Origin: Paulinella micropora | Lineage: Eukaryota > Cercozoa > Imbricatea > Euglyphida > Paulinellidae | NCBI GenBank assembly: GCA_019918135.1 | Contig: WBZZ01000550.1 | Location: 1 to 64,000 of the forward strand | Direction: 5' to 3' | Length of the DNA stretch: 64,000 nucleotides | In this document: in pieces, positions 9,301 to 17,984 of the stretch | Layout of the letters: every line of letters begins with the position of its first letter | Position numbering within the stretch: the first letter of the stretch is position 1 | Notes under the pieces: generated by a model | The model's input: the letters and a program-made list of their open reading frames with translations, nothing else | Told to the model about the DNA's origin: nothing | Database searches by the model: none | Program-made: the position numbers and the translations under genes

Positions 9301-10025
9301 ACGATCGAGGCCCCTTGGGGGGCCTTGCTTTTCTGTCTTGGAGAGTGCGCCGCCTCCTGTTTGAAGTGCATCCTCGCTACCGCGGGAGGGGCATCGGCAG
9401 CAGGCTCTGTCGCGGGCTGCTCGCGTGCCTGGAGCGGACCACTAACGCCGGCCTCGTGTACCTGCACGGCTCGCCGGCGTCCGTAGCGGCCTTTTGGCGC
9501 CGTCAGGGGTTTGAGGCGTACAAAGACGTGCACGAGCTGGCTATGCGCTACCAGCTAGAGCGCAAAACGCCGCTGACCCGCACGCTGCTGCGCGCGGCAC
9601 CCGGGACGCGGAAGTGCAGCGTGCGGGTCAGCCTGGGCTCGGCGGCGTGGACCGACGCAGCCGCCGGCGCGCCGGACCTGGGGCCCGAGCCAGTGCTCTG
9701 GTCGAACGACCTGAGCGGCCCGCAGCGGGTGCTAGAAATCCCGGGCGCGCTCGTGCCCGACCACCGGGTCTACTTTACCCGTCTGGTCGTGGAGCACCTG
9801 CAGACGGGCCCTCTCCCGTGCCACGAGCACGAGGCTTTGTATATGTCAGACGCCAGGCAGCGAGAAGTGTGGGCCCGGCGGCTGTCCCGCGGCCCGGGCC
9901 TGCGGGGCGACGTGCGGCTCCGCTGCGAGGTGGACGGACAAGAGGTGTTTTGGGGCTGGGCCACGCGCAACAAAGAACTCACACCGGAGGCGCAGGAGCT
10001 GGGCTTGCGATTGCTAGATGAATAG
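9291..10025 (+). CDS. GNAT-type acetyltransferase domain protein, 5'-truncated
   Basis: Gcn5-related acetyltransferases move an acetyl group from acetyl-CoA to an amine. Residues corresponding to 9345-9510 read FEVHPRYRGRGIGSRLCRGL, in which RGRGIGS is the pyrophosphate-binding R/Q-x-x-G-x-G/A loop of motif A, and then VYLHGSPASVAAFWRRQGF, the motif B region with the usual FYxxxGF-like end. The remaining ~150 residues (a Trp-rich segment with VLWSNDLSGPQRVLEIPGAL) match nothing I know. The frame is open from 9291 without an ATG; the first candidate is a TTG near 9315. The N-terminal strand and helix of the fold are therefore missing, and an antisense LRR scrap occupies that place. A truncated gene or an unusual start are both possible. 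Confidence 0.6.
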   Translation, partial: WPRNDRGPLGGLAFLSWRVRRLLFEVHPRYRGRGIGSRLCRGLLACLERTTNAGLVYLHGSPASVAAFWRRQGFEAYKDVHELAMRYQLERKTPLTRTLLRAAPGTRKCSVRVSLGSAAWTDAAAGAPDLGPEPVLWSNDLSGPQRVLEIPGALVPDHRVYFTRLVVEHLQTGPLPCHEHEALYMSDARQREVWARRLSRGPGLRGDVRLRCEVDGQEVFWGWATRNKELTPEAQELGLRLLDE

Positions 10026-10230
10026 ACCTTTTGGGTGTGGAGCATAGTAAAGGGCAAAACGATCTCACGGCAAACGAAGCGCAAGCTGCTTGCCTGGCGA
10101 CACGCAGATTTCCGCAAGCGCTTGCTCAACTTGCAGCGAGAGTATGTAGGTAAATGCAAGGTGCTGATCTGCAACGATGAGTTCACCACACAGGCGTGTA
10201 CGCAATGCGGGGCGCTGTGGAGATCGGTCT
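10026..10230 (+). mobile_element. Fanzor/TnpB C-terminal remnant
   Basis: The frame reads SRQTKRKLLAWRHADFRKRL, then VGKCKVLICNDEFTTQACTQ followed by CGAL. This is the RuvC-III/zinc-ribbon end of OrfB/TnpB-like proteins, where the family has a helix with FRxRL and then E-x-x-T-S-x-x-C-x-x-C-G. The second Cys pair of the ribbon and all upstream RuvC parts are absent. Eukaryotic and giant-virus homologues are called Fanzor, RNA-guided nucleases carried by transposons. No transposon end or guide-RNA region was recognised. It begins immediately after the GNAT stop codon, and the open frame runs on into unrelated sequence. Confidence 0.6.
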
Positions 10231-10472
10231 GCATGGCGCTGCCAGCTGCCCGCCGGGTTTTCCGCAGGCGGGGAAACGATTTGGATGAAGCCAAGTTTGG
10301 CGCGGACCTGCTGTCCTTTGTGGTCGACCCCGGGGCGTTTGCAAAGGCTGCCGGCGGGTCGGTGCTGCGCCAGGACCTGTTGTCGCTGTACTGCAAGCTG
10401 GCGACGGAGGGTGTAATTTTTTTTGTAACTTTTGGCATTATCGGCTTGAATAATTCGTATTTTTTATATTAA
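10231..10472 (+). pseudogene. Unrecognised coding-like tail fused in frame to the Fanzor scrap
   Basis: Codons read NDLDEAKFGADLLSFVVDPG and SVLRQDLLSLYCKLATEG, with balanced composition, then a T-rich hydrophobic end and a stop at 10470. It shares no similarity with TnpB and looks like the end of another gene joined by rearrangement. AT-rich sequence with TTAAAAAAAGC follows the stop. Confidence 0.35.
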
Positions 10473-10690
10473 AAAAAGCTATCAGCTGCGTTTTTGCTTC
10501 TTTTCAGGTGCATCTTGTTCAATCTTTGTTCCGCTATCACTCTTTGCTCAAGCTAAGGTAGTAGTAGCGGAGGCACCTACCAAGAGAGATGGCATGCCGG
10601 CCCGCGCCCCAGGAGACGGCTTTTGCCATTTGGGCCAGCTAAGAAGGGTATCGAAGGCACAAGACAAATTTAAAGGAGAGAAGGGAGAGG
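10473..10690. other. Intergenic, nothing recognised
   Basis: Apart from ACAAGACAAATTTAAAGGAG near 10660, which recurs near 18031, I see no gene or repeat. Confidence 0.35.
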
Positions 10691-11440
10691 GGTGTGTGCG
10701 TGCGGACGGCACAATTCGGCGCTAAATTTAGCAGGGGCCGTTCAGGAGACTAGCAGAGAAACCGGACGTTTTCCCGTGAAGAGAAACGGTACGCCTTTTT
10801 TTTATTTGCACGAAATGTTTTCGGCCCTCTTGCCTCCCCCTCCTCCCTTGCCTGACAGTGGGGGGAGTGACAGAACGGGACGACGCAAGTGAGAGGGGCG
10901 ACGCAAGTGAGAGGGACGACGCAAGTGAGAGGGGAGGGGGAGGACGTCTTCCTCACGGCGGCGTTGGGGCGTCTGTGCGGGATTTTCTTTCGCGCAAGTA
11001 GAATTTGGCGCTAAATTGGCGCCTACGGTTGTTTTTCCGGGAAGGCTTAAGACGCACTGCCTTTTCTGACCGTATCACGCACCCTACCCCCCGGACGGCA
11101 CCATTTGGCGCTAAATGAACCGGCTGTTCCGGAGGCCAGCAGAGAAACAGGACGTTTTCCCGCAGAGAGAAACGGTACGCCTTTTTTTTTATTTGCACGA
11201 AATGTTTTCGGCCCTCTTGCCTCCCCCTCCCCCCTTGCCTGACAGTGGGGGGAGTGACAGAACGGGACGACGCAAGTGAGAGGGGCGACGCAAGTGAGAG
11301 GGAGGGGGAGGACGTCTTTCTCACGGCGGCCTTTGGGCGTCTGTGTGGGATTTTGGACGTGACATGACTGAAAAAGGCAATTCCGTCGGAAAACCTGCAA
11401 AGCATTGTCTTTTTTGACCTTATCACGTACCTCCCCCCCC
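10690..11440 (+). repeat. R2 array, about two units, ending in R1
   Basis: Each unit contains TTTGGCGCTAAAT, CCGTTC-GGAG, GAGAAACGGTACGCCTTTTT, CGAAATGTTTTCGGCCCTCT, a TGACAGTGGGG segment, GACGCAAGTGAGAGGGGC minisatellite units (three and two here) and GGAGGACGTCTT. The array ends in an R1 (GTGACATGACTGAAAAAGGC ... TTTTTTGACCTTATCAC). Orientation is forward as at 52285 and 60955. Confidence 0.8.
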
Positions 11441-11543
11441 CCACATCTTTCTAACCCATTTTGTTGGCGCAGGCTAGAAGAACGGGGGGGCGCGGATTGG
11501 GGGGGGGGGGAGGAGTGAGGAGGAGAAAGTGTGCTGTGCGCTA

Positions 11544-11969
11544 ATGGTTGCAACAATGGTAATTTGTGACGCGCAAGACAAAAAAAACGTGTACCGATGC
11601 GGTTTCTTTTCGTACGAGAGCGGGAACCGCGCTAAAGAACGAGTGGCGTGGAACGCAGCCATGAAAGCTAAGAGCATCAGCGCCTGTGAAGAGACCGGCT
11701 ACATAAAAGTATCGGCTGGTGAAATGAACGACTTTACAGTAAACCTGTCCAGAGATCTGCTGAGCGTCATCACCGCAGGTGTACACAGTGTTTGTTACGC
11801 TAAACTGGTGGCTGAAATACGCAAGATTTCTGAATACATGAAGAGGATAACAAAAGAATCGTCTGTACAAGTTGGGCATTCTCTTTACTTGTTTAGCGAA
11901 AAGGCTAAGTACACACGCCATGGTGACCTAAGGGCCTTCTTGGAGCACAGTTCGAGCAACCAGAAATAG
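11544..11969 (+). CDS. Uncharacterised 141-aa protein
   Basis: Not recognised. The frame is intact, with balanced composition and no repeat-derived residues. It starts MVATMVICDAQDKKNVYRCG; a GTG 15 bases earlier is possible but the ATG is more likely. The middle, KSISACEETGYIKVSAGEMN, looks strand-rich and the second half (LVAEIRKISEYMKRITKESS) helical. There is no signal peptide or membrane segment. The small gene at 12026 follows in the same direction after 56 bases, so the two may be transcribed together. A G-run lies just upstream. Confidence 0.55.
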   Translation: MVATMVICDAQDKKNVYRCGFFSYESGNRAKERVAWNAAMKAKSISACEETGYIKVSAGEMNDFTVNLSRDLLSVITAGVHSVCYAKLVAEIRKISEYMKRITKESSVQVGHSLYLFSEKAKYTRHGDLRAFLEHSSSNQK

Positions 11970-12025
11970 CCAAAAACAAGGGGGCTCGGGCGCTACACGA
12001 CTACTCCACACCGGCGACAATCGAC

Positions 12026-12277
12026 ATGACTGCTGCGGCCGAGCAATACATAGAGCTTTTGCAAAAGGTGTTTGCATGCACGCAATGTGGTAAAAACAAG
12101 TCTAATGATAAGGAAGACATCAAGAGTTTCTTTGCAGAGCTTCTAGCAGACTGCAAACAGCACAAAATACCCGAGTGGCTTAAGAAAACGTCTAGTTTGA
12201 GCGATTGGCTTCGCCATTACGGCTCGGTAGCACGCTTCGCATGCGAGGGACGCGATCGTCCGAACTTGCCCAAGTAA
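12026..12277 (+). CDS. Uncharacterised 83-aa protein
   Basis: Not recognised. ATG at 12026 gives MTAAAEQYIELLQKVFACTQ followed by CGKNKSNDKEDIKSFFAELL and DWLRHYGSVARFACEGRDRP. One Cys-x-x-Cys pair is present. Most of the protein is predicted helical by eye. The stop is followed by an A-run and TTTAATATTT. It converges with the gene at 12290 with only 12 bases between the stops. Confidence 0.5.
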   Translation: MTAAAEQYIELLQKVFACTQCGKNKSNDKEDIKSFFAELLADCKQHKIPEWLKKTSSLSDWLRHYGSVARFACEGRDRPNLPK

Positions 12278-12289
12278 AAAAAAAGTTGT

Positions 12290-12577
12290 TTAATATTTCG
12301 TGCCGCAGTTGATTGTACAATGCGCTGGGGGTTCTACAACTAAGTTCAGACGCTTTTCAGTTAGTTGCTGCTGCAGGGCTATTATGCTATCATGAACAAG
12401 ATTTAAACGATTTACTTCATCTGCATCTCCGTCCAAGGTCCACAGATAGCGATACATCAGCCTATTATGTTCGTCAGTTAGCGTACTTAACGTATTGCAA
12501 GCAATAACGTATTCTCGTTTGAGTGCGCGTTGGGCACGAGGAGGAAGTCCCGTCGATTCGATTTGTTTAGTCGTCAT
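12290..12577 (-). CDS. Uncharacterised 95-aa helical protein
   Basis: Not recognised. It starts MTTKQIESTGLPPRAQRALK and continues with helical, charged sequence (TLTDEHNRLMYRYLWTLDGD, DSIIALQQQLTEKRLNLVVE) to a stop at 12290. Composition is normal and no repeat overlaps. A CATA microsatellite lies about 40 bases upstream. The convergent arrangement with 12026 and the lack of overlap support both as real genes. Confidence 0.5.
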   Translation of the reverse strand: MTTKQIESTGLPPRAQRALKREYVIACNTLSTLTDEHNRLMYRYLWTLDGDADEVNRLNLVHDSIIALQQQLTEKRLNLVVEPPAHCTINCGTKY

Positions 12578-12617
12578 CTATGCCACACAATACATATGAC
12601 AATTGCATTAGAGTACT

Positions 12618-12642
12618 ACACATACATACATACATACATACT
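12618..12642. repeat. CATA microsatellite
   Basis: About six CATA units in tandem. Confidence 0.9.
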
Positions 12643-13085
12643 GCCTTTGCCATACAAGCAAGCTAGCACTCGTCTTTGTTCCGGTGAGACCTTATTTTCT
12701 CTTGCCTGGTGCCTTGATTGCCACCAAATCGCTTGATTAGTGGCAACTGCACGCAGGCACCTCCAGTTTCTGACACCTGAGACAAGCCGGTAAGCAGATA
12801 GTCCGTAGCTTGGGGGCAATGGCTAAATTCTGCCTTGTATTTCCGTTCTGTGGATTTCCCAGCGCGTAGGCTGGCTCAGCACGCGGGCTTTCGTCTGGCC
12901 TTTGTCTTGTACATTATATAACCTAACCGGCACGGGGAAAAAAAGTCGCTTGTTGAGCCCCCCCCCTCTGGAGCCCTCCCCCCCTCTTGAGCCCCCCCCC
13001 CCTCTTGAGCCCCCCCCCCCACTTGTTCTTTGGTCTCTTTTATTTTTTCCCACTCTTTTTTTAGCACAGGTAGCTCTGCGTCGGA
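12643..13085. other. Intergenic, with poly-C tandem at 12953-13021
   Basis: No gene recognised. At 12953-13021 a TTGAGCCCCCCCCCCTC unit of about 17-18 bp is repeated four times with varying C-run length, an R5-like core in tandem. The rest is unassigned. Confidence 0.5.
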
Positions 13086-13088
13086 GTG

Positions 13089-13100
13089 TATATAAGTAAA
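13089..13100 (+). promoter_or_regulatory. TATA-like promoter TATATAAGTAAA
   Basis: TATATAAGTAAA lies 13 bases before the ATG at 13113. The same 12-mer precedes the paralogous gene on the other strand (23078-23089), which supports a conserved promoter element. Confidence 0.55.
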
Positions 13101-13112
13101 GGCTGTAAACTT

Positions 13113-14777
13113 ATGTCACAGCCTATCTGCAAAGTTTGCGGCAAGCAAAAAAAGAAAACCAGTCAAGAAACGCAACTAGCGGACGTATCAGACGACGAGA
13201 AATGGCGCTATGTAGAAAAAGCCCACCAGCTTTCGTCAGGGTTCATCACCGTCTGGGACAACTCAAAGCAATGGGACACCGCTATCCAAAAGTGCAAAAA
13301 CGCTCCTAGGCTCGTGATTGGAAACGAGGTGACTTACGAAGAGCTCGAACGCCTACTAACGCTGCGTGACGAGTTTGCCGAGCTGCGCGTGTGTGATGAA
13401 GATGGTTCGGGCTTAGCCCAAAAGACAGAAAAGCGAAAGGCTTTGCCACGAAATGCCTGGAGAAAGGTCCGGGGGCTACGGGTGTGCCTTGCAGACTGGA
13501 CAGCGGGTGATCTAACAGTGTTCGTTAACGGATGTTATCCAAACAAATCTGTAAACAGTTGGATCGACGATTCTGCATTCAGCGTGTTCGAAAGCGTGCT
13601 GCAGAAGCTGGATATCAGTGGCTGTGTCAAGGTCGAGTCTTTGCCCGAATTGGGCATATTCAAGAAGCTAAAGGATATTAACGTGTGTCAAACCGGGATC
13701 AAAACACTAGGTGATATTTTTTTGTATGGAAATCAAGGGAAGGACCTGGAGCGGATCTGCTTTACCCTCGTGGAGGGCGGGGGGAGCTTGTCCAACTATC
13801 TGCCAACGAGCGTGAAGCCCAAGAAGCTTGAGGTCTACTATGCCACCGAGTCTGGCAGGCCCGTCGCGGGCAGGGGAGAGGCTACAACAGTTACTTTGTC
13901 CGGCCTCTCTGCATTGCCGGGCTTGGTTTCTCTTCGCTTCGTAAACAATACCAGCAAGGCCGTCAAGCTAGCAGATCAAGTCTGGGGTGATATTGGAATG
14001 GTACTTTCTACGAGCTTTGAAGACTTGTTTCTGGTGGGCGTTCAGCTAGACGGGAAAGAAATCAAGCTCCTGCAGCAGTTCTCCCAGCAGCTGGTGAACA
14101 TAGGAAGAACAAGGGGCTTCAACACATTGCATCTAGAAGGTTGCAAGCTGGATGTGAGTGGGAATGATAAAAATTACAAAACTGCTGATGAGGTGGTAAG
14201 CGAGGTTGCCGCCTGTTTGGGGTCCAAGATGAAGGCCAGCAATTTGGAGTTTGTGGAGTGTGCGTTCACAGGGAACAAGCCGGCGGAAAGCCTGTGGCCT
14301 CTTGGTCAGAATCCTCGAATCAAAAGTTTAACGCTGTGGAAGACTAGCACGCCGTTCCCATGCCTTTACAGACAGCCCCCTAAACACAGGATGCCTTCAC
14401 TGCGGAAACTAGCTCTCGACCCGTGTCCTCTGGATAACGACAGGGTCGTTGCTAGTATCAAAGCCTGTAAGCCTCTCCAGAGCCTGACGATTGGTTCTGT
14501 AAGTGACGCATCGTATGCAGTGCTGCAAAAGCTGGTACAGCAAGCCAGGGTTAAATCTCTGAGTCTGCACATGAAAAACACGGCTTTCAACTTGGTGGTC
14601 GGCCTTATCAAGACCTGTCCCTCCCTCAAGACCTTGGAGCTGCCCTACCCGACACAATTTACCTTGGCTCAGTGGTATGAGGTGTTGAAAGAAGCTGAGC
14701 TTCGTAAGCGCCAGTTGGTCTTTGGGCTGCCAACAAATACAAGGCCCCCCCCAAAGAGGTGTGCGCTGGGGCGTTAG
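13113..14777 (+). CDS. LRR protein with N-terminal CxxC motif, 554 aa
   Basis: Start chosen at the second ATG (MSQPICKVCGKQKKK), because the paralogue at 21362-22998 aligns from the same Met (MSHSDCKKCGKKKNK). The N-terminus has one Cys-x-x-Cys followed by lysines. Residues ~25-130 form a conserved helical region (KWRYVEKAHQLSSGFITVWD). From about 145 there are irregular leucine-rich repeats: VLQKLDISGCVKVESLPELG, LRFVNNTSKAVKLADQVW, FNTLHLEGCKLDV, LEFVECAF, LRKLALDPCPLD, LQSLTIGSVSD and LKTLELPYPTQFTL. LRRs bind other proteins; the partner is unknown. No F-box or signal peptide is visible. It has a TATA-like promoter just upstream, a T-rich end after the stop, and a close paralogue 8 kb away in opposite orientation. 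Confidence 0.85.
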   Translation: MSQPICKVCGKQKKKTSQETQLADVSDDEKWRYVEKAHQLSSGFITVWDNSKQWDTAIQKCKNAPRLVIGNEVTYEELERLLTLRDEFAELRVCDEDGSGLAQKTEKRKALPRNAWRKVRGLRVCLADWTAGDLTVFVNGCYPNKSVNSWIDDSAFSVFESVLQKLDISGCVKVESLPELGIFKKLKDINVCQTGIKTLGDIFLYGNQGKDLERICFTLVEGGGSLSNYLPTSVKPKKLEVYYATESGRPVAGRGEATTVTLSGLSALPGLVSLRFVNNTSKAVKLADQVWGDIGMVLSTSFEDLFLVGVQLDGKEIKLLQQFSQQLVNIGRTRGFNTLHLEGCKLDVSGNDKNYKTADEVVSEVAACLGSKMKASNLEFVECAFTGNKPAESLWPLGQNPRIKSLTLWKTSTPFPCLYRQPPKHRMPSLRKLALDPCPLDNDRVVASIKACKPLQSLTIGSVSDASYAVLQKLVQQARVKSLSLHMKNTAFNLVVGLIKTCPSLKTLELPYPTQFTLAQWYEVLKEAELRKRQLVFGLPTNTRPPPKRCALGR

Positions 14778-14962
14778 CTTTTTTTATTTACGTCCTCCCC
14801 CCCCCCTCCTGTTGTCCCTCCTCAGAGCTCTGAATTAGCGAAAGAGCTTATTAAAACCGGTCTTAGTGAAATTTCTACAGCCAACAAAAAGGTCTTTTGT
14901 TGTCATTTAAAAAAATGCTTTTCTTACTGAAACCTAACATTATTAGTGCTGCTAGCAGAAGA
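14778..14962. other. Intergenic, nothing recognised
   Basis: C-run and T-rich tail after the LRR gene; GCGAAAGAGCTTATTAAAACC at 14836 resembles a scrap of the 60185 family. Confidence 0.3.
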
Positions 14963-15165
14963 CTAGGCGAGCTTGCGCGCGCGTTCACAAGCCCACCGGA
15001 ACATCTGGTAAGAGATCAGGCCGTCGTCCTCAAAGTACACATTCACCTGGCGCACAGCTCCTCCCACCAGCCTGTCCGCCGTGGTACTGCTGGCTCGGCT
15101 GCCGTCGCGGTGGGGGCTGGCAGAAGAGTTAATTCTTTGAGTGCCCCCATCGCCTGACGCGCGCT
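14963..15165 (-). pseudogene. Unrecognised C-terminal gene fragment
   Basis: On the minus strand the frame reads VGGAVRQVNVYFEDDGLISY and QMFRWACERARKLA to a stop at 14963-14965, with Ser/Arg-rich sequence before it. The composition is gene-like, but no start or family could be assigned. Confidence 0.35.
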
Positions 15166-15221
15166 GTTGCGAGACCGGCCAAAGCTGTTATAGACCACAC
15201 AAAATCCCGTGAACCGTTTTT

Positions 15222-15284
15222 TGCGTGAAATTGGGTGAAATATCAAAATACAAATTTCATCACATTTCACCAAGTTTCACGGGT
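15222..15284. repeat. Imperfect inverted repeat
   Basis: CGTGAAATTGGGTGAAATAT and ATTTCACCAAGTTTCACG form near-complementary arms around a short AT-rich loop. It could fold into a hairpin. It occurs once here and may be a small foldback element. Confidence 0.6.
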
Positions 15285-15339
15285 CCAGCGCTCATGTCTG
15301 TTTATCACTTTCACTAACCGGTTTTTGTGTGCTTACAGC

Positions 15340-15478
15340 TCTCTCTCTACAACCTTTCATGCTGTCGGCGATTTCTTTTCTTTTGCCGTATCTATTTTTG
15401 TACACATTTTCCGATAAAGATTACTTCCCACTTGTCCATATTGACACGGCCCGGCCCCGCCGACTTTTATTAAAGACC
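15340..15478. repeat. R8 duplication, copy 2
   Basis: Near-identical to 4182-4312, from CTCTCTCTACAACCTTTC to GACTTTTATTAAA. A reverse R4 and an AAG-rich segment follow. Confidence 0.55.
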
Positions 15479-15620
15479 CGGCATAGGGGAGAGGGGGGAG
15501 GCAAGGGGGCGCCAAGAAAGTGTAAGAAAAGTCCATGCTGAAATTAAAACTCGAAAAATGAAGAGAAGAGACAGTTGGTTTGAATACAAAAGTGCTAGTC
15601 AACAACTTAGCCTAATTGTG

Positions 15621-15790
15621 TCGCTACCACACGCACATACACACACACTGCGTGCACCTAGGATTTTGTTTTCTTTTGTCTTGCTAACTGTCTTTCTCTC
15701 TGTCACATCAATCGAGCTACTCTGTCCTTACCCGTAGCCGCGGCCGCCACCATCGTTAGCAGAGGCATGGAGATCTTCTTCCCCGAGGTG
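15621..15790. repeat. R9 duplication upstream of an LRR gene, copy 1
   Basis: GCTACCACACGCACATACAC, CACCTAGGATTTTGT, a CT-rich stretch, then CGAGCTACTCTGTCCTTACC and GCGGCCGCCACCATCGTTAG; repeated at 19507-19700. Copy 1 ends about 180 bases before the ATG of the LRR gene at 15970 and may carry its promoter or leader; copy 2 has no gene behind it. Confidence 0.55.
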
Positions 15791-15969
15791 AAAGGGAGGG
15801 AGGGGGGGGGGGGGGCCTCCCCCCCTTGCCCCCTCGCTCCACAGGTGTAAGAGAGAAAGAGAGACATGTCCGTATAAAGTGAATTCTTCGTTACAGCTGG
15901 CTGGAGCTAGACGTCCCAAGCCGAATGCTGTGAACTGGTGGCCGCGTCGACTTGTCTTATTTCCCCAGC

Positions 15970-17526
15970 ATGTCAGACCCCGAACCTCGCCGGAAGCGGT
16001 TGTGCCAGCGCGCTCAACAGCCCTCGTGGCTGGCTGTTGATCCGACACTGTGGTCCGTCTTGCTGGCCTTTCTGGGCGAACCCGCGAGTCTGCACACGGC
16101 GTCCAAAGTTTGCAAACTCTGGGCCTCTGTCCTCCAAAAGCGACATTTTTGGCAGAGCCTGCGTCAGGTGTTGGAGCTTGATCTCAGACTGCGCAGCCAT
16201 TGCCGATTCCTGTCTTCGCCAGCGGGGCGCGCTTTTCTCGCGGCCGGAGGGTTCTGCTGCTCGTTGGCCCTGACGGCCGACACCAAAACCAGCGCGCCCT
16301 CGAACGATTTGCTGAGCCAGCTTAGGCCCCAGCGACTGCGGGCCAGCGGCGACTACTTGACCAGAGACAAGCTCCGGGCACTGCTTGGCGGAAATCCGTC
16401 CTTGTCCGTAGTTTGTATCCAACGGGGACAGCTGGACGACGGAATCCTGTCCCAGTTGCCCGCCTCGGTCCACACGCTCGAGCTGAGACGCTGTTACTGC
16501 TTGTACGGAGACAAAGTGTCCTGCCTACCGACCTCTTTGCGGCGGCTGGCCCTGCGCCGTTGCGGTGCAGTTGGGTTGAACGGGTTTACGAGGCTGCTAC
16601 AGCTTGCGCCGGGGCTGCTGCACCTAGAGCTCGAGCAATCGATCCATGACGACCTGCCTTGGCTGGCCCAGATCCAAACATTGGCTGGTTTGCAGGGGCT
16701 CCGCCTGCGCCACTTGCAGAGCGTCACTCGCAACTCTCTCAACCAGCTCTGCCACGCGCTGCCAGAGCTGGAAGAGCTCGAGGTTTCGCATTGCGGTTTC
16801 CTGGAGGTCTCTCCCACCAATCTGAACGCTCTGCCGAAGCTCTCGCGCCTGAAGTGCCGCGATATCGACTACCTCACGTACCCCCACGGGCTGCCGGCGG
16901 GGCTCACGCACTTAGAACTCGTCAACGCCGGGTCCCTTGACGACTACTGGCTGCACTCACTGTCACAGCTGAGCTCGCTACAGGAGCTGCACCTCGGCAA
17001 TTGCAGGAGCTTCACCGACGCCGGGCTAGCCAGGCTAAGACCTGCAGCACTGCACACCTTGGTACTGACTGACTGCCGCCAACTAACAGACCGGGGGCTC
17101 GGTGACCTCGCACGCAACCTGCCGGGCCTGCACACGGTGGCCATCCTTGGCTGCAACCGCTTGACCGACGGCGGGCTGCGCCTGGCAGTGCGGCGCTGGC
17201 AAGGGCTGCGCAGCCTCGGGCTAGAGCTCCAGGGCGGGTGTGCCGGCGCGTGGCTCGCCGAACTGCCCAGCGGCCTCCGGCGGTTGCAGCTACTCAACGT
17301 GAGCATCCACGACTACACGCTAAAGAGCCTGGCACGGTTTACCCGGCTGTGCGAGCTGCGCCTCGAGCTTTGTCAAGAAGTGACTGACGAGGGACTTGTC
17401 CACTTAGAACAGCTAGCGGACCTGAGGTCGCTAAAACTGGGCAGGGCCGGGCAAGTCACCACCGCCGGAGCCGAGCGCCTGGCGCAAGCTCTCGAGCTGC
17501 ACCAGCTAAAAGTTTTGCGTAAGTAG
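15970..17526 (+). CDS. F-box-like/LRR protein, 518 aa
   Basis: F-box/LRR proteins recruit substrates to SCF ubiquitin ligases; LRRs select the target. After a basic start (MSDPEPRRKRLCQ), residues ~20-65 fit an F-box: an LWSVLLAFLG helix, then ASLHTASKVCKLWASVLQKR and FW. From ~130 on, 14 or so cysteine-containing LRRs follow, e.g. LHTLVLTDCRQLTDRGLGDL, HTVAILGCNRLTDGGL and LRLELCQEVTDEGLVHLEQL. The C-terminus is LRR, without a further domain. I chose the ATG at 15970; a TTG upstream is in frame, but ATG is preferred. A fragment of another family begins 4 bases after the stop. Relatives are at 1, 19275, 39040 and 42818. F-box assignment is by pattern only. Confidence 0.85.
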   Translation: MSDPEPRRKRLCQRAQQPSWLAVDPTLWSVLLAFLGEPASLHTASKVCKLWASVLQKRHFWQSLRQVLELDLRLRSHCRFLSSPAGRAFLAAGGFCCSLALTADTKTSAPSNDLLSQLRPQRLRASGDYLTRDKLRALLGGNPSLSVVCIQRGQLDDGILSQLPASVHTLELRRCYCLYGDKVSCLPTSLRRLALRRCGAVGLNGFTRLLQLAPGLLHLELEQSIHDDLPWLAQIQTLAGLQGLRLRHLQSVTRNSLNQLCHALPELEELEVSHCGFLEVSPTNLNALPKLSRLKCRDIDYLTYPHGLPAGLTHLELVNAGSLDDYWLHSLSQLSSLQELHLGNCRSFTDAGLARLRPAALHTLVLTDCRQLTDRGLGDLARNLPGLHTVAILGCNRLTDGGLRLAVRRWQGLRSLGLELQGGCAGAWLAELPSGLRRLQLLNVSIHDYTLKSLARFTRLCELRLELCQEVTDEGLVHLEQLADLRSLKLGRAGQVTTAGAERLAQALELHQLKVLRK

Positions 17527-17529
17527 AGG

Positions 17530-17930
17530 GGCAAGGGGCACAGCGGCACAGGCGTTGTCTGCCGCGGGCTGGGGTCACTGTGCATGCTAGAGGGGCACGT
17601 CGTTTTCGACCAGGACCGACTGCGCTTCGAAGAGGCCACGGCCCTTCCTCCAAACAGTACGACAAAGAGTAACACAACTAGAGTGGAGGCCTGGTGTACT
17701 TTGCTGCAGTTGCCTGCGAACTGGCGGCCCGCGCAAGCCGTCACATGTTTCTTTCCTGACAAAACCTTTTTCCCGCTGCTGTTTGAATTCAATTACGCAA
17801 GCTCTGCCATCAAGCAAAACAAGCTGGAGGTAAGCGTCGACGGGCGGATCCGCCTCTGTGTCCAGTACACCATTTGCTCCGGCTGGCCGCTGGCCCCTAA
17901 CTCGAACTGCCACAAGCCGCAGGAAAGGGG
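17530..17930 (+). pseudogene. C-terminal fragment of the 51304 gene family
   Basis: The frame reads GHSGTGVVCRGLGSLCMLEG, HVVFDQDRLRFEEATALP, then WCTLLQLPANWRPAQAVTCF and LEVSVDGRIRLCVQY. These align one to one with residues ~165-270 of the gene at 51304 (GHSGTGVACRRVGLLCMLEG; LPLAWRPAQVVTYPF; LEVDTDGRVRLCV). The first ~160 residues are missing; it starts right after the stop of the LRR gene, and R-type repeat DNA follows. The copied part is uninterrupted. Confidence 0.7.
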
Positions 17931-17984
17931 GGGGCGCCGGTGCCAGAGCTACCTTGGCAAATGCCAAAAGTTAAAATGGGGCGT

